This document shows positions 1-7,431 of a DNA stretch of 13,507 nt, piece after piece (position 1 is the stretch's first letter; every line of letters starts with the position of its first letter). The notes beneath the pieces were generated by a model that was given only the letters and a program-made list of their open reading frames with translations, searched no databases and was not told where the DNA came from. The translations under genes and the position numbers were made by a program. Origin of the DNA: Nitrospira sp. (GTDB lineage Bacteria > Nitrospirota > Nitrospiria > Nitrospirales > Nitrospiraceae); assembly GCA_012032965.1 (NCBI GenBank), contig JAAUPT010000013.1, positions 1 through 13,507 of the forward strand. The letters are read 5' to 3'.

Positions 1-745
1 CACACCGGAAGTTTGAACCGCATCTGCGGGTGTCGCTGCTAAATCTTGAGACATGCGTTTCTTTCAGCGATAACCCTTCGGAGAATACGGAAACGATTCA
101 TTGGTCTTACCCATCAGCATATCGTCATGATGAAGAATACACAGGAGAGAAGGCATTTCTAGCTGAAGACACCGTGAGCTGTCAATTATAGACGTGACGA
201 GGTGTCGGCTTGGCTCATTGAAGTGAAGTGGAATCGAGGGACTGGAATGAATACTCGAACTCGACGTCGAATACGTCGGCTGCAAATCCACCAGGAACTT
301 CGACCTGTACTTCTCCAGCGGAGGAAGTTTGCCTCAGCCCCAACAATGGACGTCGTCCCGGTGATCCAGATCGGAAGCGAGTATAAATGGATCGATCCTC
401 CTGACTGTCTTATTGGGATGTGGCAACCTGCACTGGGTATACGCGAACCGACACCCCGAATCCCGATGCGACGTTTAACCCGGGGACTATTTCCTTGTCG
501 GCGGATACTATTTCGATTGGCACAGGATTTTCCTGCAGAGACAGCGAGAAGTTCTTGGGATTGATCGCTTGCGGAGGGACTGAGGGGGGTCGCGATTCAG
601 GCCTAAATCGATGGGGCTCGACGTAGCCTATCAGGAATGGATCTATGAGCCCCGGACAGTCACGGGCACGTGAATCCCACCGTCAACGCAACGTACCAAC
701 GCATTTGTCCATCTTGGAACTGTGTCGGTCAAGGTGCAGTTCTAA
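1..745 (+). pseudogene. Decayed OmpP1/FadL-type outer-membrane transporter (C-terminal half)
   Basis: No intact gene exists here, but fragments in all three + frames line up in order like the C-terminal half of an OmpP1/FadL beta-barrel. Frame 3 is open at 3-191 and includes SAYRHDEEYTGEKAF (114-158). Frame 2 gives IIDVT (185-199). Frame 3 gives VGLAH (204-218, preceded by GGT). Frame 2 gives ILELDVEYVGCKSTRNFDLY and SSGGSLPQPQQW (251-349). Frame 1 gives IQIGSEYKWIDPP (364-402). Frame 3 gives NPGTISLSADTISIGTGF and then FLGLIACGG (up to about 580). Frame 2 gives MGLDVAYQEWIYEPRTVTGT (611-670). Frame 1 gives VNPTVNATYQ (670-699). Frame 2 ends with NAFVHLGTVSVKVQF and TAA at 743-745. A terminal Phe is typical of outer-membrane barrels. 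Frame changes and stops (189, 219, 248, 362, 671) show that it is dead. The family is assigned from memory of the pattern; the pseudogene status is surer than the family. The 5' part lies outside the window. Confidence 0.6.
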
Positions 746-860
746 CGGATATGATTCATGAACACTTCTGTTGCGATCGCGGATACTCTGCTGCGACGGG
801 CAGGCTTGCTCCTCATCATAGCTTCGAGCAGTCATGAATTATGCGGGCTAAGAGAAAGGT

Positions 861-2690
861 TCACGAGAGCGCTTTCCGGATTTCGGCGACGGTCTTGGCG
901 TCCACACCGGCCGCTTCACGCAACTGCTCGTCCGTCGCTTGAGCGATCTTGTCTAGGCTGCCGAACCGGCTCAGGAGTCGATTGCGCCGAATCTGACCGA
1001 TTCCAATAACCTGATCCAGTTTGGAGCTGACCAGTGATTGACCACGAAGCTTGCGGTGGAACGTGATTGCGAAACGATGGGCTTCATCGCGAATGTGCTG
1101 CAACAGATGGGTGGCCGGAGCCGTCGCCGTGAGCGAAATCGGATTTTTTCTTCCCGCGAGGAAGACCCGTTCCTCCTTCTCTCCTCGGGCCTTAGCCAAA
1201 CCAAGAATCGGGAGGTCCTGTTGGCCAACTTCCTTCAGCCCCTCAATAGCAGCGGCCAATTGCCCGAGTCCCCCATCGATCAAGACCACATCCGGTCGAG
1301 GCAAGTCCTCCGTGATTCGATTTGGCTCATCGCGGGTGCTCCCGTATCGACGCATGACAACTTCTTTCATGCTGGCGAAGTCATTGGCCCCCTGGACCGT
1401 CTGGATTTTGAACCGACGATAGTCCGACTTTTTCATTTCCCCGGCTTCCCACACGACCATCGAAGCGACAGATTGGTTCCCCATCGTATTTGAGATGTCG
1501 AATCCTTCAATACGGCGAGGATGGCGATCGAGACGGAGCAACCGTTTGAGCTCGTCACAGGCTTGTTGCCCGAGCTCTTCATCACGCAGATGGTCTGCGA
1601 CGGCCGACACCGCATTTTCTTCGGCCAGGAGGATCAGCTCATGTTTTGTCCCGCGTTCAGGGACCAAGATGCGGACAGCTTCTCCGCGCTTATCCGACAG
1701 CCATTGCTCGATCAGAGCAACGTCTTCCAGGTCGGTCGGGACCAAGACTTCTCGCGGTGGTTGACCGTCTTTATTGTAAAATTGCTCGATCGCGGACCGG
1801 ATGAGTTCGTGATTTGAGACATCCGCCGATTGCGGCCAAAAGAAGTCCTTCCGTCCGATCAGCAATCCTCCCCGTACAAACAGGATCTGAAGGTCTACGG
1901 CAGCTCCTCGCCGCGCAAGCCCAAGCACGTCCTGATCGGTGGCAGAGGTTTGTGTAATACGTTGCTTCTCCAGCATCCGCTCGATCTTGAAGAGGCGGTC
2001 CCTCAAGCGTGCAGCTTCCTCAAATTCCTCTCGTTCCGCCGCCCCTTCCATTTTAGCGCGAAGGTCGTCGAGCAGCTCACGGTCACGTCCCTCCAGAAAT
2101 TGGCGGACCTGTTTGACGATCTGATGGTACTCTTCCTTCGTTTGATTGCCTGTGCAGGGGGCCATGCAGCGCTTGATTTCAAACTCAAGACAGGCCCGTT
2201 CGGCGGTTCCGTTGATGTCGATGGTGCAGGTGGCCAGGGGGAAGACGTGTTTGATCACTTTCAAGGTCTCGCGCAGAGCGTTCGCCGGTGTATAGGGACC
2301 ATAATACAGGGCGCCATCTCTCTGGACTCGGCGGACGATGGAAAGCCGTGGAAAATCTTCCTTGATCGGCAGTCTGACATAAGGGTATTGCTTGTCATCC
2401 CTCAACACGATGTTGAAACGTGGTTTGTGGCGCTTGACAAGGTTGCTTTCCAGTATCAGCGCTTCGAGCTCGGACCTGGTCACCATTGTCTCTAGGTCTG
2501 CTACCTGGCCGACGAGCAGGCTGGTCTTGGCGGTATGATCCGTGCCTTTTTGGAAGTAGGATCGGATACGATCGGCCAGTACAGCCGCTTTCCCGATGTA
2601 GAGAATTTCCCTCTGTGAGTTCTTGAACAAGTACACACCGGGAGTATGGGGAAGATGGTCTAGCTTGGAACGAAGCGTGTCAGGAATCAT
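861..2690 (-). CDS. uvrC: UvrABC system protein C (excinuclease subunit)
   Basis: UvrC makes the dual incisions either side of a DNA lesion during nucleotide excision repair, after UvrA and UvrB have recognised and verified the damage. The 609-residue length is normal. The N-terminal GIY-YIG nuclease is visible (GVYLF at 18-22, ILYIGKA at 29-35, catalytic-type Glu in EALILESNLVKRHKPRFN around 76-93). Four cysteines at 155, 167, 175 and 179 match the spacing of the UvrC iron-sulphur cluster ligands. A UVR motif that binds UvrB lies around 207-241. The C-terminal RNase H-like nuclease has Asp398 (GFDIS), Asp472 (LIDGGLGQL) and His538. A helix-hairpin-helix pair fills 556-609. The ATG start puts the usual roughly 17 residues before GVY, although no clear Shine-Dalgarno precedes it. 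It is the last gene of the minus-strand series, 93 bases after the dapF homologue, and faces the decayed FadL-like gene. Confidence 0.97.
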   Translation of the reverse strand: MIPDTLRSKLDHLPHTPGVYLFKNSQREILYIGKAAVLADRIRSYFQKGTDHTAKTSLLVGQVADLETMVTRSELEALILESNLVKRHKPRFNIVLRDDKQYPYVRLPIKEDFPRLSIVRRVQRDGALYYGPYTPANALRETLKVIKHVFPLATCTIDINGTAERACLEFEIKRCMAPCTGNQTKEEYHQIVKQVRQFLEGRDRELLDDLRAKMEGAAEREEFEEAARLRDRLFKIERMLEKQRITQTSATDQDVLGLARRGAAVDLQILFVRGGLLIGRKDFFWPQSADVSNHELIRSAIEQFYNKDGQPPREVLVPTDLEDVALIEQWLSDKRGEAVRILVPERGTKHELILLAEENAVSAVADHLRDEELGQQACDELKRLLRLDRHPRRIEGFDISNTMGNQSVASMVVWEAGEMKKSDYRRFKIQTVQGANDFASMKEVVMRRYGSTRDEPNRITEDLPRPDVVLIDGGLGQLAAAIEGLKEVGQQDLPILGLAKARGEKEERVFLAGRKNPISLTATAPATHLLQHIRDEAHRFAITFHRKLRGQSLVSSKLDQVIGIGQIRRNRLLSRFGSLDKIAQATDEQLREAAGVDAKTVAEIRKALS

Positions 2691-2783
2691 GCGTCAACCG
2701 TGGCTCGATAAGCATAAGGATACCAGGAGTAGGCGCAATATTTTGTCCTGTTCACAGGTAGCAGCATGGGGGGCGACGAGGCT

Positions 2784-3653
2784 CTACTTCAGTCCACGAA
2801 CGAACGATGGACTTAATGCCCCACGCGCGACTTCGGCTACCGGCCCTTTCATGGTCAGGCTGAAGTCTTGACCCACACTGATGTTCAAAGCGCCACCCGG
2901 CATCTTCACAGTAACCGGGCTTTTCACCAATCCCAAACGCACCGCGGCGCTGGCTGCTGCGCAAGATGACGAGCCGGAGGCCTGCGTCTCTCCGGCGCCT
3001 CGCTCCCAAATCAAGATGAAGATTTCCTTCGGACCGGTTGGGACAGCTAGTTGCACGTTGGTCCGCTTGGGGAATAAGGCATGATTCTCCAGGGCCGGGC
3101 CGAGCGTCAACAGGTCTTCCCGCGACCAGGCCTTGCCGGCCGGTCTAAACACCACGCAATGAGGATTGCCGACACTGACGCCAGTGAAAATCAGGGACTG
3201 CCCCGCGGCGCTGATGGGCTGCTGAAGCAACTCCGGTACGCTGAGCGAACAGGGGAGCGACTCTGGAGCGAATGTAGCTTTCCCCATCTCGACCGTGGCG
3301 GTGTTGGCGTCTCCGTGCCGGTCTATATGTAGATCGATGGTGACCAATCCACCTTTTGTCTCGACCGTAAAATGCTTCTTTTTTGTTTTGCTCGTGGCGT
3401 GGAGATAGCGGGCAAAGATTCGAAGCCCATTTCCTGATTTTTCCGCTTCACTGCCGTCCGGGTTGAAAATGCGCAGGCCGAAATCAGCCTTCCTTGACGG
3501 AGCCAATGCCAAGATGCCATCACTGCCCAGTCCCCAGTTGCGGTCGCAGATCAACGTAATATTTTTGGGTGTCAGCTTACACGTGAGATCATCGGGATTC
3601 ATCACGAGGTAGTCGTTGCCAAGCCCGTGTCCGCGGAAAAAACCGTTCTTCAT
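2784..3653 (-). CDS. DapF-family protein lacking both catalytic cysteines
   Basis: This 289-residue protein has the whole DapF fold pattern: HGLGND at 9-14, FNPDGSE at 63-69, GNPH at 162-165, RTN at 197-199 and ERGAGET at 217-223. Classical diaminopimelate epimerase interconverts LL- and meso-diaminopimelate by a two-base mechanism, using Cys73 and Cys217 in E. coli. Here the matching positions are Ser73 (EKSGNGLR; E. coli has QCGNGAR) and Ser226 (ETQASGSSSC; E. coli has ETQACGSGAC). The next residue usually Cys, in RCFAR, is Ile. The remaining substrate-contact motifs are kept, so it probably still binds an amino-acid-like ligand but is unlikely to be a normal epimerase. It may be a paralogue with another activity, so I give no gene symbol. 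A good ribosome site (AGGAGGG, 8 bases before the ATG) supports the start. A TATAAAT lies about 40 bases upstream, but I see no matching -35. Confidence 0.85.
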   Translation of the reverse strand: MKNGFFRGHGLGNDYLVMNPDDLTCKLTPKNITLICDRNWGLGSDGILALAPSRKADFGLRIFNPDGSEAEKSGNGLRIFARYLHATSKTKKKHFTVETKGGLVTIDLHIDRHGDANTATVEMGKATFAPESLPCSLSVPELLQQPISAAGQSLIFTGVSVGNPHCVVFRPAGKAWSREDLLTLGPALENHALFPKRTNVQLAVPTGPKEIFILIWERGAGETQASGSSSCAAASAAVRLGLVKSPVTVKMPGGALNISVGQDFSLTMKGPVAEVARGALSPSFVRGLK

Positions 3654-3778
3654 CTCGCTTGCCCTCCTGATTCGGGAAACTCATCCAGTATTTATAGGAA
3701 AGAAGGTACTTCGGGGGGCGTCAGATCGTCAATGTAGAGAGCAGATGGACGCTGCGATGATACATGACAGCTAGGGAG

Positions 3779-4177
3779 CTAGACAATGTTCACTCCAGCT
3801 GGCCGTTCGATCAACTCGATCTCGTAACCGTCCGGCGCATCGATGAAGATGAATCGGCTCCCGGAAGAAGTCTTCGTCGGGCCATCCGTGATCTTAACCC
3901 CTTGAGCAGTGAGTGTCGCGATCGTCTCCTCAAGGTGTTCTACCTGGAAAGCGAGATGGACGAGATCCTCTTGGACCTTGACTGGTCCGCTCGGGGGAAA
4001 ACTGGTGAGCTCGATGAGTTCGTCGCTATTGGGCACTTTGAGGAACGCCAGCTGTGACCCGCGCGGAGAGGTCTTCCGTTCAATGACCTCAAGACCAAGA
4101 ATGGTTGTGTAGAACCGGATGGTCTCATCTAAATCGCTCACGCGCATTCTCGTATGGAGTAGCTTTTTGACCATCAT
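3779..4177 (-). CDS. Glyoxalase I-like VOC-family metalloenzyme
   Basis: This 132-residue protein belongs to the vicinal oxygen chelate superfamily and resembles lactoylglutathione lyase (GloA), which isomerises the methylglyoxal-glutathione hemithioacetal to S-lactoylglutathione. All four metal-ligand positions of GloA can be matched: His8 (LLHTRMRV), Glu56 (ELIELTSF), His74 (DLVHLAF) and Glu121 (YEIELIE). The pattern DLDETIRFYTTILGLEV at 15-31 and DAPDGYEIELIE near the C-terminus are also typical. The length is close to E. coli GloA. It could equally be another small VOC enzyme, such as a fosfomycin-resistance-like protein or methylmalonyl-CoA epimerase, so no symbol is given. GGAAGGG lies 5 bases before the first ATG (4177); a second ATG follows directly. 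It lies between the GNAT gene (79-base gap upstream) and the dapF homologue (125 bases downstream). Confidence 0.85.
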   Translation of the reverse strand: MMVKKLLHTRMRVSDLDETIRFYTTILGLEVIERKTSPRGSQLAFLKVPNSDELIELTSFPPSGPVKVQEDLVHLAFQVEHLEETIATLTAQGVKITDGPTKTSSGSRFIFIDAPDGYEIELIERPAGVNIV

Positions 4178-4256
4178 GATACCCTTCCTTACACCGTGAT
4201 GTAGCCCACGTCAACTCATGGAATGACCGCGTAGCCCTAGCTGGTTGCATTCATCG

Positions 4257-4748
4257 CTACCTGTCGGCACTCCATTCTGAGGCTCTGGCCGGTCCCGCCG
4301 TCTTTCGTAGGAGTATCTCAGCGCTGTCAGGGATGAGGAAGTTAGGCATAGGACCGATTTCTTGATAGCCGTGTTTCTTGTAGAAGGCCCTCGCGGACTC
4401 GTTGAAATCCGACACACAGGCAAAGAGGTTCTTGGTTCGTTGGAACACGAGCTGTTCGATATACTGTAAGAGCCGACCTCCGATTCCATTTTGACGAACC
4501 GATTCGGCCACAGCCAAGAGTTCCAAGTAGTCGCCCAGAAGAAACTTCTGTTTTACAATGGCCACCCCTGCCATCTGTCCATCAAGTTCGGCTACATAGC
4601 AGTCTCGACCTTGAGGGGTCGGACAAAAGATGCGGTTCCAATCATTCATTGTGTATCCGAGCGTCTTCCAGGGATCAGATTCACCGAGTAGATGAACGAC
4701 CGCGCTTCGATCGTTGGGATGCATGTTTCTGGTATTGAGGGTGGTCAT
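4257..4748 (-). CDS. GNAT-family N-acetyltransferase
   Basis: This 163-residue protein is a single-domain GCN5-related acetyltransferase that would move an acetyl group from acetyl-CoA to an amine or N-terminus; the substrate cannot be read from the sequence. Motif A, which binds the CoA pyrophosphate, is visible as the strand LELLAVAESV followed by RQNGIGG at 85-91 (the R/Q-x-x-G-x-G/A signature). The C-terminal motif NESARAFYKKHGYQEIG at about 116-132 is the classic end of the fold. The start ATG overlaps the stop of the upstream deacetylase remnant as ATGA and has no visible ribosome site of its own, which suggests that it is translated by coupling. Confidence 0.9.
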   Translation of the reverse strand: MTTLNTRNMHPNDRSAVVHLLGESDPWKTLGYTMNDWNRIFCPTPQGRDCYVAELDGQMAGVAIVKQKFLLGDYLELLAVAESVRQNGIGGRLLQYIEQLVFQRTKNLFACVSDFNESARAFYKKHGYQEIGPMPNFLIPDSAEILLRKTAGPARASEWSADR

Positions 4749-5209
4749 GGATTTGGGGATGTACAGTTCAACAGCTCACTGATGGTCAGAGGCTTGAGGC
4801 CTTTCCGAGGATGGATGTCCATTGTCAGCTGCTCGATCACCTGCTTTGTTTGCTTGCCTTTGCCGTTCGCATGAAAAACGACGATGCTGCCGGGTTTGGC
4901 ACGATTGGCGACACGGGTGAGAATCTGGTCGGGAGAGAGCGTAGGGTCAGGATCTCCCGATTCGATATTCCATTGGATGAACCGCAGGCCGAGCATGTTC
5001 GCCAGGGCGACGGTCACGTCGTTGTATTCTCCATAGGGTGGACAGCCCGGCCCATTCCGCACTGGGCAGAGATCGAACGTCAACGCGATGCCGGGACAGG
5101 TTGGTGGCGCAGATTTGATGACTTGAGCAACACTGTCTACGAAAAATAACAGTGACGTACTTCCGGTCAAGAGAATCTCCAAGAGTATGTTGAGCCAATA
5201 TCGTCGCAC
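4745..5209 (-). pseudogene. Polysaccharide deacetylase with the central NodB region missing
   Basis: The open frame carries two ends of a NodB-type carbohydrate esterase joined without the middle. The first catalytic motif (IALTFDLCP, with the metal-site Asp region) is followed only nine residues later by PPYGEYNDVTVAL, the equivalent of the RPPYG motif 3. A normal protein then continues to the end (IQWNIESGDPDP, PGSIVVFHANGKGKQT). The stretch that should hold the zinc-binding H-x-x-x-H motif 2 is absent, roughly 70 to 100 residues by comparison with the family. Because the join keeps the frame, the gene still translates, but it should not deacetylate. An N-terminal hydrophobic stretch (WLNILLEILLTGSTSLLFFV) looks like a signal anchor. 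I chose the GTG at 5209. The frame is open to an ATG at 5332, but that extension runs antisense to the conserved N-terminus of the site-2 protease gene. Its stop overlaps the GNAT start. Confidence 0.75.
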
Positions 5210-5270
5210 ACGAGTGAGTATACCTGATCCGGTGAGGCTGAATTGACCCTCTGAGTATGCAGCTGTTACG

Positions 5271-6431
5271 GTGTCCTCCATGCACATGCCGTCCTGGAAA
5301 ATTGGGCGTGCGTTGGGAATTCCTATTCGCATCCACGCCTCCTGGTTTCTGGTCTTTTTCCTGGCAACATGGAGCCTCTCGACGGGGTATCTGCCTGATA
5401 GTTTGCCCGGTCTCTCCCCTGAGCGCTATTGGGCTATGGGCGCAATCGCCGCAGTTCTATTGTTTCTTTCTGTGTTGCTGCACGAACTGGGGCACTCCTA
5501 TGTGGCGCTCTACTACCGCATCCCAATTGAGCAGATCACGCTGTTCATTTTTGGCGGAGTGGCGCATATGCGCAGGGAAGCACCGTCACCAAAGGCGGAG
5601 TTTCTCATCGCCGTTGCCGGACCGGCCGTGAGTTTCGTGATCGGTGGGGCCTGTTTTCTGCTTGTACTACTGGCTGAAACTATTCAACGGCAGCAGGGGC
5701 TACAGGGGGTGATCATGCTTGGAGTCTTGTTGGGCATGGTCAATGTGCAGCTGGGGCTTTTTAACTTGATCCCCGGTTTTCCACTCGATGGCGGACGCGT
5801 GCTGCGTGCCGGACTGTGGGCATGGGGAAAGGACTTCTATCGGGCTACGAGGCAAGCTGCGGTGGTTGGACTGGCGTTTGGGGCGATCTTCGGTCTTGTC
5901 GGTCTTATCGTCGTCTATGGGGCCGTCAGCGGGGAGTTGCCGGCTTCCATGATGTCGAACGGAGGATGGGTCGTTTTTATCGGGATGTTTCTATTCGCGG
6001 CTGCGTTAGCCAGTCGACGCCAAGCCGTGCTGCGGCAGTCCTTAGCGACGATCCCTATTCGAGACATGATGGTGACGACCGTGGTCTCGATTCCTGCGAA
6101 GTGCACGCTTCATGAAGCTGTGAATCAGTATTTCCAGGCCTATGGCTACGGAGGGTTTCCTGTATTGGACGATCGTCGGTTGGTAGGGCTCGTGACAGTT
6201 TGTGAGGTACAGAGTGTGGCTCCAGCACTTTGGGCGTGGCGCCAGGTTGAGCAAGTGATGCGCCCTGTTTCAGAGTCATTGGTGATCACACCGGAAGTGC
6301 CGGTGATTCATGCCGTGGAGCGAATGGCTCGCGGAGGATGGGATCGATTGGTGGTCGTGCAAGACGGAGAGGTTGTGGGCCTTGTGACACAGTCGGCCAT
6401 TGTGCATTTTCTGCAATTACGTCGCGGGTGA
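5271..6431 (+). CDS. Site-2 protease family (M50) membrane metalloprotease with CBS pair
   Basis: This 386-residue polytopic protein is an intramembrane zinc protease of the CBS-containing M50B group. The zinc-binding motif HELGH is at 71-75, and the second active-site motif NLIPGFPLDGGR is at 165-176, with Asp173 as the third ligand. Typical opening residues GIPIRIHASW are at 16-25. About six hydrophobic segments fall within 22-245, including 200-219 and 233-247. Two CBS repeats follow (about 262-317 and 327-384), which in related proteins bind adenine nucleotides; the role here is inferred. No substrate can be named. The start is uncertain: GTG at 5271 or ATG at 5280 or 5286 are all possible, none has a good ribosome site, and 5286 best fits the family's N-terminus. 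It is the only intact + strand gene and has its own transcription unit, head to head with the deacetylase remnant and tail to tail with the YihY gene. Confidence 0.93.
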   Translation: MSSMHMPSWKIGRALGIPIRIHASWFLVFFLATWSLSTGYLPDSLPGLSPERYWAMGAIAAVLLFLSVLLHELGHSYVALYYRIPIEQITLFIFGGVAHMRREAPSPKAEFLIAVAGPAVSFVIGGACFLLVLLAETIQRQQGLQGVIMLGVLLGMVNVQLGLFNLIPGFPLDGGRVLRAGLWAWGKDFYRATRQAAVVGLAFGAIFGLVGLIVVYGAVSGELPASMMSNGGWVVFIGMFLFAAALASRRQAVLRQSLATIPIRDMMVTTVVSIPAKCTLHEAVNQYFQAYGYGGFPVLDDRRLVGLVTVCEVQSVAPALWAWRQVEQVMRPVSESLVITPEVPVIHAVERMARGGWDRLVVVQDGEVVGLVTQSAIVHFLQLRRG

Positions 6432-6538
6432 GGCAGTGAGGAGGTACGAAACCCACAGAAACTTCCGGCAGGTCCTCCTTGTTTCAAACTCTCGGGTCAA
6501 TGCTTTCCTGTTCAGCTTCGATTTTTCCCACGTTGTGC

Positions 6539-7390
6539 TTATGAGATATGATCGGCAGAAGTGGATTGCGAGATATGGGCAAGTTGTTGAAGCTTGTGAG
6601 CGATAACTCCACCGAATAGGAGAAGCCCAGCTGAATAGTAGACCCACAGGAGTAAAAGCACGACTTCCAGCAACGATCCATAGAGTCGTGCATAGACAGT
6701 GGCATAGCTGCCATAACTGACGAATATGACCTTTGTGGAAACCCAAAGTAAGCCAAAAATCAGTGCTCCGGCCATGGCGTCTCTCCATCGTGGGCTGCGT
6801 CGAGGAACCAGGCGATACAACAGGCTCACTGCCAGAAATGCGAGTGCAAAGGGAAGGGTGTATGTCAGATGAAAATCGTGTGCGGCTAGGGCGACAAGAT
6901 CGAGTCCCCAGAGTCGAGGGGCGTAGGCAGTTAAAAACGTGATGGCTTGTGTCGCGACATATGAAATGAAAAGAAGGAGCCCGGTTGACGCTAATAGGGC
7001 AATGGAAACCACGGTGGAAATCAAGGGATGTCGCTTCTGGGTGCTTTCAAAAACCACGTTGAGCGTATAGTCGAGTTCGTAAAAGACGAGGCCACCAAAC
7101 CAGAAGAAAGATAGAAACACGAGCCAGCGCACGCTTTCCAAGACACTGATTCGATGGAGCTCTTCGGCCAGGCGTTCGCCCAGTGAAGGTAGGAAGCCTT
7201 TGAGGAAGCTCAGCATGAACTGTTCACCGATGATATCTTGGCTTACAAGAAAACTGATGCCGTAGAGTAGAAGAAAAACAAGCGGAAAGAGTGAAAGCAG
7301 CGAGAAAAAGGCTAGGGCTGCTGCCAAGCTGGGACAACCCTGCCGCAGGAAAGCGCTCAAAGCGTCAAGTAGAAAGCGGAGGACACTCAT
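6539..7390 (-). CDS. YihY/UPF0761-family inner-membrane protein
   Basis: This 283-residue protein has about six transmembrane segments and the hallmarks of the YihY family (once mis-named ribonuclease BN). These are AAALAFFSLLSLFPLVF near the N-terminus, YRLVPRRSPRWRDAMAGALI in the centre and YGSLLEVVLLLLWVYYSAG near the end. The family's function is not settled; it is an integral membrane protein and there is no reason to call it a nuclease. The frame is open upstream as far as 7669, but that extension runs through the end of nuoN. The ATG at 7390 gives the normal family N-terminus and lies 41 bases after the nuoN stop. It is probably co-transcribed as the last gene of the nuo operon. The short hydrophilic tail is not conserved-looking. 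Confidence 0.9.
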   Translation of the reverse strand: MSVLRFLLDALSAFLRQGCPSLAAALAFFSLLSLFPLVFLLLYGISFLVSQDIIGEQFMLSFLKGFLPSLGERLAEELHRISVLESVRWLVFLSFFWFGGLVFYELDYTLNVVFESTQKRHPLISTVVSIALLASTGLLLFISYVATQAITFLTAYAPRLWGLDLVALAAHDFHLTYTLPFALAFLAVSLLYRLVPRRSPRWRDAMAGALIFGLLWVSTKVIFVSYGSYATVYARLYGSLLEVVLLLLWVYYSAGLLLFGGVIAHKLQQLAHISQSTSADHIS

Positions 7391-7431
7391 GATGCTCTGC
7401 ACGGAGATGATCGTTAAAAAAAGACGACGGC

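Noticed and set aside
758..1009. Plus-strand ORF overlapping the end of uvrC
   Set aside because: Most of it is antisense to conserved uvrC helix-hairpin-helix coding sequence, and the rest lacks a ribosome site or recognisable features.
1830..2495. Long plus-strand ORF of 221 codons inside uvrC
   Set aside because: It is wholly antisense to conserved UvrC sequence and has no family features; it is a shadow of the real gene.
3654..3778. Promoter for the dapF homologue (TTGACG and TATAAAT)
   Set aside because: The two boxes are about 30 bases apart, far from the usual 17, so they cannot form a standard sigma-70 promoter together.
6432..6538. AGGAGG (6439-6444) and CCTCCT (6474-6479) as a terminator between convergent genes
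   Set aside because: The stem is only six pairs with a 28-base loop, and only a short broken T run follows. Not enough for a terminator call.
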